From NCBI GenBank assembly GCA_003290165.1, contig QNQO01001166.1, positions 1 to 64,000 of the forward strand: a DNA stretch of 64,000 bases. The letters run 5' to 3'. The notes under the pieces are model-generated. The model ran no database searches, had not been told where the DNA came from, and saw only the letters and a list, made by a program, of their open reading frames with translations. Numbering within the stretch: position 1 is the first letter of the stretch; every line of letters begins with the position of its first letter. A program made the translations under genes and the position numbers. This DNA comes from Berberis thunbergii. Taxonomy: Eukaryota > Streptophyta > Magnoliopsida > Ranunculales > Berberidaceae. Shown piece by piece: positions 35,022 through 45,824 of this stretch.

Positions 35022-36734
35022 CCTAGAAGTGAAAACACTGCCCATGGTATTCTGTGCAATGCCTTCAATAATCAGAGATGAGGCAGTAGAAGTCATCGCC
35101 CTTCCATCATCGGCTGAATCCATTCTTTGCCCACCAACATATGACTCAACAACAGTCATCTGCAACATGAAAGCAACTTTCAGAAAGGGATGTGATATAT
35201 AGTGTAAATAAATATACTATAGGCTATTTACACGTGAAAACTGACTCTGGCTACTAGATTTCAAAAGCACAACCTCTCACTAGAGAGGTGATGTTGTACC
35301 AACTGAACTACAGCTTGTTGACAAAAGAAATCAAAGTGTATGTATAGAACATTAAGCACCATCTAAGAAGAAAACTATTTAAGCACTAAGAATATTGGAA
35401 AGGGAGATACAAAACTCAGCTACCAGTCCAAAATCCCTACAGACTAACCAACTATTCACACCCCCTAATCCCCGGCGGGAGAACCAGACAAGACAACAAC
35501 AAAGACCTAAACAGCTAATCATTGCGATCAGGCAGAACAACCTGACTAACAGCCATTTCACCCCTAATTCCTCCCCTAAAACCAAAGGAGGTAGCTTCAG
35601 AAGAAGCATAAACTTGCTAGCTTCAAAGAAACAGCTGTGTGACTTGAATTCATAAAGACCTACCTGATTCAAGGTCAATGTCCCAGTCTTGTCACTGCAA
35701 ATCGTTGTGGCAGAACCCATTGTTTCACAGGCTGAAAGCCTTCGCATCTGCACTTCAACCAGGTTAAGCTACCATATATAGCATATAGGTCTAAGGGAAA
35801 CAACATCATCATTAATAATCTAAGAAATGTTAAAGAAGAAATTTGAATAAATTTGTACCAAAGCCTTGTCTGCCATCATCTTCCGCATCGAATACGCAAG
35901 GCTGTGTTGAATTAGAGAAGAAAAATTACAAAAAATGGTAAGAATAACAACAACATAGCACTGAATATAAAAAAAACTAAGAAATGATGATAAATACTTA
36001 CGTCAAGGTTACTGCCAAAGGAAGTCCTTCAGGAACTGCAACTACCACAATCGTGACCTACAACATTTGGTGTCAGTAACTTTGGCATCACTTTTTTTTA
36101 TTGATAATAACGAATTAGCCATACACGAATCTGCCAATCTAGTGTCAAATATACAAGGAAAGTATACGAACCGCAATAGTGATGATTTTAATAGTGTCAT
36201 CTATTGCACGACTGAATTTTGTCTTTCCTCTGATGAATTGAGAAGTTCCATCTGAATTCGTTGTATGTCCAGTAAAATATCTGCATGTGATGATTAGAAT
36301 GAGTCGTTAATAAATCTCAGAGGAATTATAAAGCAAAATCTATCTTCTCCTTAATACTTACAACTTCAACCCTGAATTTTTTTGCTCAATAAAACATGAC
36401 AATCACAAACAAATCAACAATAAAAACTCATGGATGACTCGCACAGATACAAAAGGATGAAAAGAAATTAACGAGCCAGGTGTTACCTGGCTAAAAGTAC
36501 AACCAGGACAAGCAGGGCTAGCAACAGTCCAACAATGCCAATAAAAGTTGCAACTCCATTCAAACGAACCTATTATTGATTGTCATAAAGTGTTAGATAC
36601 TTATTATAATCATAGAATCGGAACGAATCTTGAGTCCACAAAAGATCTACCTGCAAGGGAGTCTCTTCACCGGTATCTTCAGAGATACTGGCCATAAGCA
36701 ATCCCCATTCAGTATTTATGCCAACACCAGTCAC
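35022..36734 (-). pseudogene. Captured plant P2B-type Ca2+-ATPase (ACA8/9/10-like) exons
   Basis: Seven successive exons on the minus strand follow the parental order: 36734-36651 (VTGVGINTEWGLLMASISED), about 36569-36487 (RLNGVATFIGIVGLLLALLV, membrane), about 36290-36170 (YFTGHT ... TKFSRAIDDTIKI), 36057-36002 (VTIVVVAVPEGLPLAVTLT, the PEGL of TM4), 35901-35859 (LAYSMRKMMADKAL), 35747-35664 (MRRLSACETMGSATTICSDK then TGTLTLNQ, the phosphorylation motif DKTGT) and 35159-35022 (MTVVESYVGGQRMD ... LIIEGIAQNT). All are open where checked, with regular donors such as GTAGGT and GTGAGT. These autoinhibited pumps export Ca2+ across the plasma membrane. The calmodulin-binding N-terminus, the nucleotide-binding domain after this point and TM5-10 are absent. 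Confidence 0.9.
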
Positions 36735-37503
36735 CTGGAAACAATTAGAATGAGTACGCCACAAAAAACAAGATAGAAGTTGCAAAGCACATTGTGTGCT
36801 TGTACTCTGTAGTCCAGTCATTTGAATCAAAATTGTATCCATAGCTGCCAAATAATTACATCAAATGAGAAACATGCTACATGGATCTGAAAATATGGAA
36901 TAGGACTTTTTGAAAGAGAATGCATTGGTTCAAAGATCAGCACATGTATAACAAAGAGCAAAGCCACGCTTATGCTGTAACTGTGCACATCACAACCATA
37001 TTATCTCTGCTAGTGTTTTGAGTTTATTTAAACTTAAGTATGATTGTTTCTGAAAGGACAGTGAATCATATCAGATTAACCAGAAAGTTTTGCATGATAT
37101 TAAAAAAAAATTGCGCTTGAGGCAGAAAATTACGTTATAAATCGAATAGACTACAATGCAAGATCCATTTCTGGATTAACATTGAAAAAATGCCAGCTTG
37201 AATCATGGAGAAGACAGAGATGATCTACATGGAAGAGATGATCTACATGGAAGTTATGACTGGTGAGCAATATATAAATGGATTTGAAAATAAGTATCAA
37301 ACTCAAATCTATTTTTTTCTTTTCTTATAACAGGGAATGCAAAAATTTTAAATGAACAAAGAAACCAAAATTTTCCTGGCACTGAACTAGTGAACATTAG
37401 AGGCAATCAAAAGGAGGAAGGAGCAATAAAAAAACTTGAATCAAACAAAGAACGACTAGTCATACCTATCCCATCTGCAGCTGCATTATCCATCACCACT
37501 GAC
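36735..37503 (-). other. Element C interior between Ca2+-ATPase and RDR fragments
   Basis: No exon is identified. The minus-strand ORF extending upstream of 36735 (MAAMDTILIQMTGLQS) appears to be intron read-through. Confidence 0.4.
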
Positions 37504-37678
37504 CTGTGGGTTTCTTGACACCCAATACATATCACCATCAAAATCACCATTTGCAATCTCATCTGCCAAGGAGCGTGGGCCTTTAGTAGGAAAGAAAATA
37601 GAGTATTTGGCATTGCCAACAAATTTCTCCAACTCTTTGTCGTATATTGCATTCAAGACATGTACATCACCAAAGTAT
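37504..37678 (-). pseudogene. Captured RNA-dependent RNA polymerase (RDR3/4/5-type) catalytic exon
   Basis: One minus-strand exon, acceptor CACAG and donor GTCAGT, encodes YFGDVHVLNAIYDKELEKFV, then GNAKYSIFFPTKGPRSLADE and IANGDFDGDMYWVSRNPQ. DFDGD is the metal-binding active-site motif of the plant RDR3/4/5 group (RDR1/2/6 have DLDGD). The frame is open throughout. Only this catalytic loop exon is present, so no polymerase can be made. These host enzymes belong to the small-RNA pathway family, but the role of the RDR3/4/5 clade is poorly known. Confidence 0.85.
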
Positions 37679-37905
37679 CTGTGCTAAATAGAAATGACTT
37701 GCATATGTGCAGCATGGTTCTAACTTCTAAATACCCGATTCAGAGTATATGCGTAAAAATAAAAGAAGAATGACACACAACCTTTGTTTTTTTATTAATC
37801 AACAAAGATTACAACACTTTCACAAGAACAAACTCGTTAAGATGCTATTTTCGAACCTACACACAATGACACTATATATAGGCTAAAAAGTCCAAACCAA
37901 ACAAG
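37679..37905. other. Element C interior, no feature
   Basis: AT-rich noncoding stretch between the RDR exon and the minisatellite. Confidence 0.4.
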
Positions 37906-38610
37906 GAAAAAACTACTCTTAATAGGAAAGTGTTTCCATATTACTTTCCTTGTCCCCCAAGGAGAACTTTCTTGTTTTAACCAAACAAGGAAAGACTATT
38001 CCTCATTGTCTAAAAAAACGTTGTGAGACTACGAGTTAAAACTCACCTATGTGTGAGGCTTATGGTCAACGAACTGAGGCTTATGCCTCATAGGTGTTTT
38101 AACAATTGATTAAATCAGTATCAATTGATTCAAATGATTTCACTTACACCTCATGCCTCAAGAAAGGGCCATGCCTTATTTCTCGATTAAGATTTTTCAA
38201 ACCATGCTACTCCAACAGAAAAGTATTTTCATATTACTTCCTTGTCCCATAAAAAGAGAACTTTCTTATTATTACCAAACAAGAAAAGTTTACTCCTAAA
38301 AGGAAAGTATTTCCATATTACTTTCCTTTTCACATAAGAAAATTTTTCTTGATTTAACCAACAAGGAAACCTACTCCAAATAAGAAATTATTTCCATATT
38401 ATTTTCCTTTTCTCATAAGAGTTTCCGTATTTCCACTAGAAAAAGAAATTAGAAACCTTATTTTTCTTTTCCCACAAGGAGATTTTCTTGTTTTAACCAA
38501 ACAAGGAATCTACTCCTAATAAGAAAGTATTTCCATATTACTTTTATTTTTCATAGGAAGAGTTTCCTATTTCCAATAGAAGACGAAATTAGGAACCTTC
38601 TAAATTCCAC
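37906..38610. repeat. Diverged minisatellite, about five 80-100 bp units
   Basis: Units built on AGGAAAGTATTTCCATATTA, then CTTTCCTTTTC, then AAGGAGAACTTTCTTG and TTAACCAAACAAGGAA recur at about 37912, 38212, 38293, 38374 and 38512, interrupted by about 180 bp of unrelated sequence at 38020-38200. Copies are 75-90% alike by eye. Confidence 0.75.
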
Positions 38611-40317
38611 CCCAAACCTCAAGTTCTCAATAAGGAATACTCCTATATACGCAGAAAAATAAAAGAAGATTGTCTTGTTTGTTTTAATTTATTTTTATTT
38701 TTATTTTAAATCATTATTTTTAGGCATAAATTTTATTTTATGGGATTTAGGAGTAAGTGATTTTGGATTTGGGAAAAATTGGTGGACATTTGAGACCTAC
38801 GTGGTTTCAGGCACTAGGCAAGGCAATGACCTTGTCTTGGGCACCAAGCTTGCCTGGGCATTACCTAGCACCCTGGGCAAAAGGAAAGATGTCATGTTTA
38901 AATATATATTATATACATACAGTCGCTTTTTAATTATTTTTTTAAATATTAGGTGTAGCCTAGGCTAAGCGACCCCGGTGGAAGTCTATGACCCCTTCTA
39001 GGCATTGCCCATTTCTCACTCTATTTGTGTAGTTAGTCTCCTCATTGAACAAGGATAAGGCAGGAAAATTTAAATTTTCTGCAAATGGTAATTCGTTGTA
39101 GACTAGTATGTTTGGTGAATTATTGCATTGACTTATATATGCCTAAAGTAATTATGATGGATGTTATATATTAGTTTATTATTAATATTAAATAAGTGGG
39201 TTGGAGCCAACATTATTAGTTTAAGGCTTTGCTTTCATATTTAGAATTAGGGATTTCAATTTAATTAGTTGTTAGGGTTTCTATTTTGTTTAGGAAAATA
39301 GTTACTTGCTTAGTAAACTTAGGTTAATTAAAATAGATGCCACATGCACTATGAGAGACAAGTTTTCAAAGTTTAAAGATTGAACAATCCCGTCAGTCCC
39401 GACCTAGGATCCGATGAATCTCTATCTCTATTTTTTGTGAAGAGGGGGAAAGGAGCAAGTAGCCAAGGCTCGAGAAACGAGTGGAGTATAGAGCCTTGTC
39501 TCCCCTCCTACTGAGATGAATCATTCCCTTGGCTTACGGAAGTGCTAGCTCTGTACTCTGTTCGGACCATAAGACTTGCTACATCTCCATTTCAATCTTT
39601 TGATTACAAACCTAATGGCTAAGAACCAACGATCTCTGCCTAACGAAGGACAAACTAACAAGTAAAATTAGATAAGGACGTAGTTTATTTGATTTTATTG
39701 TGTGATTAGGTCTCGCATACGAACCCTATAATTTGTGAGATTTAATGTTTTAGTTGTTGATTATTCCACTGCAAAATATACCTATCAAATTAGGTTAGGT
39801 CTTTGTTCTAGATGAGTACTTTTTTTTATAAACCCTAGACGGTGTTTAACTCTTGTTTTGAAAAAAAATCAAATTTTCATATTTTCATAAAGTTCACTAC
39901 ACTAACCAATTGGGTACCATAGTATCTGATTATTATTGGATACAATGACCTGAGTAGTGGTATAAATACTCAAGAGGACGACAAGCCGGAGCATCCTACC
40001 TAACAGAAATGTTTATGGAGAATAAAGCTTGACCTAATCTTGCGAACCTAGGCCTTATCTACTCTTATATCTTCCTAGTGTAATTATACTTGGAAAATCA
40101 TTGGCTGTAGCTAAAACATAAGAAGTGAACATTAGAACTTTCTTTATTCTTTATATTTATGAAGAAGTTAATGAACGGGTAAAGTGATGCATAAATATAT
40201 CAGAACATATGTAACCAGAGTATCCTAAAAAAATATATACACTACCCATCAACTGAAGAATGGGACATATTACATGCATTCAGGCATCAAGACTGAATTA
40301 TAATTTTCAAGAAGAAT
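38611..40317. other. Element C interior, no exon recognised
   Basis: 1.7 kb of AT-rich DNA. A block at 38800-39010 (TCAGGCACTAGGCAAGGCAA and similar) looks like a dispersed repeat. Nothing coding is recognised. Confidence 0.4.
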
Positions 40318-40739
40318 TCAATTTTCAAACAAAATGCTCATTGTAAAAAAAAAACAATCATCGAACCTTAATTTCATCCTAAATAAAAGAGAACCCTGAT
40401 GAACCCTAATTTCATCATAAATAAAAGAGAGAGAGAGTACCTGTTCGGTTGCAGTGGCTGATCGATTTTGAAGCCGAGGGAAGTCGATTGAAGTCGAGGG
40501 AAGTCGAGGGAGGTGCAGGGAAGTCGAGGGAGCAGGGAAGGAGGGGAGGAGGGAAGTCGAGGGAGGGAACAGGGAAGGAGAAGGAGCAGGGGGAAGTCGA
40601 GTCGAGGGAGGGAGCAGGTCGATGGAGGGAAGCAATGGAGGGAAGCAGGTCGAGGGAGGGAGCTTCGATTTTGTGAAATTGTCGATGGAAGTTGAAGAGG
40701 GAAGGTCGAGCGCCAAAAATAGCCCGCCCAATTTTTTCT
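40318..40739 (-). other. Element C leader with CCCTCGACTTCC repeats
   Basis: On the minus strand, directly inside the 5'-type array, a GGCGCTCGACC start is followed by many imprecise CCCTCGACTTCC / CCCTCCCTCGAC units (40470-40690) and a donor-like CAGGTACTC at about 40438. It occupies the same place as the leader of element A. Two overlapping ORFs here (Ser/Pro/Leu-rich) are by-products of the repeat. Confidence 0.5.
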
Positions 40740-41243
40740 GCTTTTCATGTAGCCACGGTTTTTAGCCGTTGCTAGAGCTAGCCACGGTTAAAACCGTTGC
40801 TAAATTTGTTTTTGAAACGGTTTTTAGCCGTTGCTAGATCTAGCCACGGTTCAAAACCGTTGCTAAATTTTTTTGTTGCAACGGTTTTGAGCCGTTGCTA
40901 AGCCTAGCCACGGTTTAAAACCGTTGTTAAATTTGTTTGTTGCAACGGTTTTGAGCCGTTGCTAGATCTAGCCACGGTTAAGAACCGTTGCTAATTTATT
41001 TTTTTTTGCAACGGTTTGGAGCTGTTGCTAATACTTCCCACGGTCCGGAACCGTTGCTAATATTAGCCACGGTTTTTAGCCGTGCCAACTATACCAACAG
41101 TTTGAAACCGTGGCCAGGGTGTTTATTACCCACGGTTTTAAGCCGTTGGTACTTATAGCTACGGTTTTTTGCCGTGTTAAATGCACCAACGGTTTAGAAC
41201 CGTGGGCAGCTCGGCGTAGCTAAATGGCCCTTTTGGTGTAGTG
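40740..41243 (-). repeat. Element C 5'-type subterminal palindrome array
   Basis: About eighteen palindromic units, for example CCACGGTTAAAACCGTTGC and CAACGGTTTTGAGCCGTTG, ending in the CACTA terminus. Confidence 0.92.
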
Positions 41244-41744
41244 TTCTCTTTTAACTTTCTTAGTTTCTGCTTTCTCTATTTCAGAGCTCTGACTCACTCT
41301 CAGCTCCGATTTTAGGGTTCTTATTTCTTACTTAGTACTGCCTCCCTGTGTGGTTATTTGATCCCCTGAACTGAACTCAGTGTCCTTTTGTTGATTCTTC
41401 ACTTTTTAATACTTCATTTATGTTTGTGATTCTGAGGTACTTGGTTTGGATTCTGGGGTGATCATTTAAGGGAAGATCTTATGTACCCACATTGAACTTT
41501 GGTTGTGTTTGAGCGCAGTTTTTGTTGTTCTTTTTGGGCTTTGATTTGTTTGTCCAAGATATATTCATGTTGAGACAGTTACGACTGTAATATAGTAAGA
41601 ATATCCAGGAGTTAGACTGCCTAATACACTTGATGAGTGATTTTTCATTAATTTGTGCATGTATCTCCATATGACGTTTCTGTCATTACATAGTTGCTTG
41701 CATGGGAAATTTAACAGAAGTGAATTGATGGTTCTGTTGAGTAG
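41244..41744 (+). other. Element B interior right of element C
   Basis: Begins with the TTC target duplication of C. AT-rich, and contains AGCTCCGATTTTAGGGTTC, which looks like a plant 5' untranslated region. No exon is identified. Confidence 0.4.
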
Positions 41745-42361
41745 AATATTCTTCTATCAACTGCCGACAGTGACGTTGTGATAAAAATTGTCGACTTTGG
41801 TCTTGCAAGGTAATAAGGCTAAATGGTTTAACTCTCCTATTGAATTAAGCTTTATCCTTCTGCAACTTACAATTCCTTTTTGTTGCCAATAGAAGTATAT
41901 GTCCTGATAGCTATGCAGAAACAGTTTGTGGTTCTCCCATGTACATGGCTCCTGAAATCCTGCAATTTCATAGATACGATGAAAAGGTAATTAAGTTGAA
42001 CTTGAGATTCACCCCTCAAAATTTCCCAGTCCCATTTATCACATACAAAATAATCACATCCAGGGAGGGGAGGGGTTGAATGCAGGTAGATATGTGGAGT
42101 TTGGGTGCAATTATTTTTGAGCTTCTGAATGGTAACCCTCATTTTTCCTGGTAGAAACAATGTGCAGGTACCTCCTTCCTTTCACTGCTTTTGTCATGAG
42201 CATTTTCTTTTAATATGAAGTTCTAACTGTTAACCACCATCAAATTAAGCTGCTGCAAAACATCAAGATCTGTACATGTTTACCATTTTTCGAGGACATC
42301 TTTTCTCGGCTGCACCCTGATTGTGTAGATATGTGTGCTAAACTTCTTTGCGCACATCCAG
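41745..42361 (+). pseudogene. Captured ATG1 protein kinase exons
   Basis: Four exons: 41745-41809 (NILLSTADSDVVIKIVDFGL, the DFG motif), 41893-41986 ([20 protein letters not shown]), 42086-42167 (VDMWSLGAIIFELLNG, then a stop in place of a residue) and about 42250-42361 (LLQNIKICTCLPFF ... LHPDCVDMCAKLL). The APE motif, the LLQNI segment and the DCxDxCxxLL motif match plant ATG1, the kinase that starts autophagy. The N-lobe, the catalytic loop and the C-terminal half are missing. Confidence 0.82.
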
Positions 42362-42479
42362 GTTTGTATCATGTTTCATGTACTTCAACTTCAAATATTT
42401 TGACTCAAACTGTCTATATCAATTGCCATTGTTGATTTTTATGTAAAATGCAAGCGCTTATCTGAGGCACGACAAATAT

Positions 42480-42652
42480 TTAGACATTATACACAAGAAT
42501 GTTATTTGTTGGACTGCACTAATTGTGGGTTACATTCAAGAAGGATACATATCTGATGCCAATGACTTACTTAAGAAGATCAGAAAGACTGAGATACAAG
42601 TGGATGGATTCATCCTCTCCAGTATGATAGGCATATTTGCAAATTTTGTATG
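42480..42652 (+). pseudogene. Captured pentatricopeptide repeat (PPR) fragment
   Basis: The open stretch LDIIHKNVICWTALIVGYIQ then EGYISDANDLLKKIRKTEI and QVDGFILSSMIG follows the PLS-type PPR pattern (V-WT-LI-GY-Q-G ... A--LF--M). Plant PPR proteins bind organellar RNA. It is less than two repeats long and lacks targeting or E/DYW domains. Confidence 0.72.
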
Positions 42653-43110
42653 GATTAGTTATATCGTGTCTATTTCATTTTATTGTTGTTGTTTTATTCA
42701 CTACTTCCTATTTTGTATAGACGGTGCAATACCCAATCAGGATTCCAAAGGAAACAGTTGAGGTGCGCTTTTGATACGAATTTCTTTTACTTTTCTCTTT
42801 TATCACTTTGATACAATTATAGACCGAGGAGAAAAGGATATGATGAAAATGGAATTCCAGGAGGGATAACCAATCCTTATTGATAATATTATATTTGCTT
42901 ACCTGTATTTCAAATCCTTGTTGCTATTCTAGTTACTAATATAGTAATATTGACTTGTTGATACTTAACACCTTCTCTCGGGTTATGAGACACTAATGGA
43001 GTGTTTGAGGAATCCCTCCACTCCGTGAGGACCTTTTGAAGCTAGGAGCTGTTGGACCTTTGGCCGGATTCACATTTGGTTTTGTTCTTCTCCTCTTGGG
43101 GTTCTTCAAG
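42653..43110 (+). other. Element B interior, no exon recognised
   Basis: AT-rich, with a short possible exon (TVQYPIRIPKETVE, near 42721-42760) that I cannot assign. Confidence 0.35.
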
Positions 43111-43688
43111 CTGCAGCATCTGACTTTTCAAAGGACCAGTTAGTAGGAGAAGGTGGGTATGGACACGTATATAGAGGTTGTCTTAAAGACGGACAAATTA
43201 TTGCAGCCAAAGTACAAACGGAAGGAAGCACACAAAGAGCTACTGAATTCTCTTCTGAGGTGTATGTCTTAAGCCTTACACGTCACAAGAATATCGTCAT
43301 GCTGCTGGGCTACTGCATCCATGAGAATCAAAAAATTTTGGTTTACGAGTGTATTTGCAACAATTCTCTTGTTTGGCATTTGTTCGGTAAGTTGTAAATC
43401 TGAATGAGGCTGAGTTTCTTTCCTCTATATTGGGTATTCTGGAACCACATTCTTTCTGCATGTCTAATAGCCAATACTCACTTTCATTGGGCTTTACTAT
43501 AGCTCATTTGTGTGAGATATTTCCAAGTAAATCTGCTACTGTTCTCGAGTGGCACAGAAGACGGGCTATTGCCATAGGAATAGCTAAAGGATTGCATTTT
43601 CTACATGAAGAGTGTCGCGGATCTCCTATAATTCATAGGGACTTGAAGCCAAGCAACATACTACTCACACACGACTATGTTCCCGTGG
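43111..43688 (+). pseudogene. Captured receptor-like cytoplasmic kinase exons
   Basis: 43111-43386 encodes the N-lobe: DFSKDQLVGEGGYGHVYRG (glycine loop), then IIAAKVQTEGSTQRATEF (the VAIK-type lysine region) and RHKNIVMLLGYCIHENQKIL. 43527-43688 encodes [20 protein letters not shown], then [17 protein letters not shown], the catalytic loop. The frame is open in both. The activation segment and the rest of the C-lobe are missing. The sequence style fits the plant RLK/RLCK group with N-terminal USP-like domains, but subfamily assignment is tentative. Confidence 0.82.
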
Positions 43689-44482
43689 TACATTTTTTTT
43701 CTTATTCATGGATATTCAAATAGACAAATCGTCACGGTGTCTGGTTTACAAGTCTATTAGATGCATATTTTCATTTTGCTCAAGACTGAAAGGTCTGTCT
43801 CGTAACAATGACGCCCATTTTTTCCTCTCTGATTTGATGAAATATTCATCATGGTTTAATATTACTTCAAGTAGTATCTTCCCAAGATAGTGGTTTAGGG
43901 AAAGCTTGAGATCTAGTTAGTTAATGGAAATTTAGAATGAGCGAGTTTCATATGGACGAGTGGACCTATAATTAAACTTGACTTTTTCACAAAAAGATGT
44001 TGAAAATTCCGGCCCGTTGGATCGATTACAAACACACTTGACTTATATTACTAACAAAGACAATTACAACTTAGTACATACAATACACTTGTGCACACCT
44101 ATTTTATTTACACCACATACAACTCACTTCTTACTTCAAACACTTGTTGACGCACACAAGTGCTATTCTCTTTGCACACACACATGATCCAAGCCTTACT
44201 TAGACTCCACTCACTTGGATGCCTCATGCATAATGAGCCAATGCCTATTTATAGATTGAGCTAGGAAAACTCTAGAGAAGGATAGTTCTAGATATATCTT
44301 ATCGAATGTGTAAGGAGAAGAGTTTTAGATAGTGAGATATGATAAATGTGGGGTGGTAAAATAGTCTAGAGGAAAGAGAGAAGACTTCACTTAGTTGCTG
44401 AAGTAGTTGTAATCTCTGCAGGCCGTTGCTGAATGTGTCAATCTCTATAAATTCAAAATTCATTCTTTTGCATTTGCTACAG
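43689..44482 (+). other. Element B interior between kinase and beta-galactosidase fragments
   Basis: About 800 bp of AT-rich DNA with CA-rich strings (ACACTTGTGCACACC and similar). No gene is recognised. Confidence 0.4.
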
Positions 44483-44842
44483 GACTCGTAAAACAACCTA
44501 AATGGGGACACTTAAAAGATCTGCACAAAGCCATTAAGCTTTGTGAAGAACCATTGGTAGCCACTGACCCAACCAACATTCCTATTGGTTCAAATATTGC
44601 AAATATTGCAATTCATTTATACTGAGTGTTGAATAAGTAATAGCAATAGTTTAATTTGGAAATTCTCTCCATCTCAGGCACATGTTTACAAAACAGATTC
44701 AGGAGTATGTGCTGCTTTTCTTGCCAACCTCGATGATAAATCTGATGCAGTTGTGAAATTCAATGGGAACACATATCATTTACCTGCGTGGTCTATGAGC
44801 ATCCTACCGGACTGTAAAAATGTTGTATTCAATACTGCACAG
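44483..44842 (+). pseudogene. Captured plant beta-galactosidase exons (GH35)
   Basis: 44483 to about 44600 encodes [20 protein letters not shown], then [18 protein letters not shown]. 44678-44842 encodes [20 protein letters not shown], then [20 protein letters not shown] and KNVVFNTAQ before a GTTTGT donor. The motifs [17 protein letters not shown] and [17 protein letters not shown] are diagnostic of plant BGAL cell-wall enzymes. Both exons are open. The catalytic region lies upstream in the parent and is not present. Confidence 0.88.
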
Positions 44843-45059
44843 GTTTGTCTTGGAACTTCTCTTGAACATTTTTAGTTTCTCACCTGTATATGGTTGAATG
44901 AGAAATGATGAATACAAGAAAAGTGATAAGACAAGTGCTGTTACTAAAGGGAACAAGTTGCTTACTAAGTGGTAAGACAAGTGTTGTTACTAAAGGCTTA
45001 GTTTTTTGTCCCCTCAGTCTTTTAGCTTTCTTTTAATACTATTGTTGCTGAATGGAATG

Positions 45060-45330
45060 CAGGCTGCTAACACAAGTGTTGTTACTAAAGGGAGCAGGTT
45101 GCTATGTTGTTACATGTAATGTTGTTTAGGAAGGATTTCTGTTAGATTAGTTGTCAATAAATGTAGTACTATAAATAAGAGAGCATAAGAGAGAAAAAGG
45201 GATTCATTTGATTTGTAAGAAAATTGTACACTTGAGCATTTGCTCTATAGGAGATTAGCTATCTCGAATTAGCTTTCTTATTGAATACAATCCATTCCAT
45301 TTACTGTCATCAATCCAGAATTACAATTAC
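45060..45330 (+). mobile_element. Possible LTR remnant inside element B
   Basis: TGTTAGATTAG, then a TATA-like CTATAAATAAGAGAG, then GCTTTCTTATTGAATAC and CATTTACTGTCATCAATCC resemble the U3-R-U5 layout of a copia LTR. No partner LTR or clear ends are seen. Confidence 0.35.
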
Positions 45331-45409
45331 AAGTTTTTCAGTCTGTAATTTCTCTTCATTGCCTGTATTGCATCACTGTCAGTAGAACTGCATTGGCTTA
45401 ACACCGTGA

Positions 45410-45824
45410 CCAAAAAAAAAAAAAAATTTTAATTTTCCACGGCTTAAAACCGTGGCTAATTATTGCAATGGCTAAAAACCGTGGCCATACCTTGCCACGG
45501 CTTATAACCGTGGTACTGGCCACGGCTTAAAACTGTTGTTAAAACTATTGCAATGGCTTAGAACCGTGGCCATAACTTGTAACGATTTTAAGCCATGGCT
45601 ACTCCTGGCCACGGCTTAGAACCGTGGCTAATATTTTTGCAACGATTTATAACCGTGGCTAAATCATCAACCGTCCTCGAGATAAAACCATTGCTAATAT
45701 TTTTGCCACTGTTTTTAGCTTACTGGGGATTTAGGGACACCTCTACAGCCCACGGCTCTAAGTCGTGACAATGGGTTACCCCCACGGTTTAAAACCGTTG
45801 CTAATGGGTATTTTTGGTGTAGTG
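45410..45824 (+). repeat. Element B 3' subterminal palindrome array
   Basis: About eleven units of CCACGGCTTAAAACCGTGG type, then TCATCAACCGTCCTCGAGA and the terminus. The last 190 bp are nearly the same as the 3' end of element E. Confidence 0.92.

Larger units (their letters stand above)
29767..41243 (-). mobile_element. CACTA element C, nested in element B in inverted orientation
   Basis: Left end CACTACACCAAAAACCCCC, right end CCTTTTGGTGTAGTG, target duplication TTC (29764-29766 and 41244-41246). The left end is the reverse complement of the 3'-type ends of A, B and E, and the right end matches their 5'-type ends, so C lies on the minus strand. Length 11,477 bp. It carries fragments of urease, transportin, a Ca2+-ATPase, an RDR and a coiled-coil protein, all minus strand. 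No transposase is seen. Confidence 0.94.
25859..45824 (+). mobile_element. CACTA element B, inserted in a copia RT and itself hosting element C
   Basis: Ends CACTACACCAAAAGG and ATTTTTGGTGTAGTG, with target duplication CTA (25856-25858 and 45825-45827). Removing it with one CTA rejoins the copia RT frame exactly, which proves both borders. Without element C (29767-41243 plus TTC) its own length is about 8.5 kb. It carries fragments of at least six host genes, all on the plus strand, and no recognisable transposase. Confidence 0.95.

Noticed and set aside
40318..40748. Overlapping Ser/Pro/Leu-rich ORFs of 124-137 residues as a cell-wall-like protein
   Set aside because: They arise from imprecise CCCTCGACTTCC repeats in the element leader, are open in two frames at once and have no recognisable domain.
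27760..45000. A functional host gene cluster (channel, kinases, beta-galactosidase and others)
   Set aside because: Each gene is represented only by a few internal exons, several with stops, and all lie between exact transposon ends that interrupt a retrotransposon.
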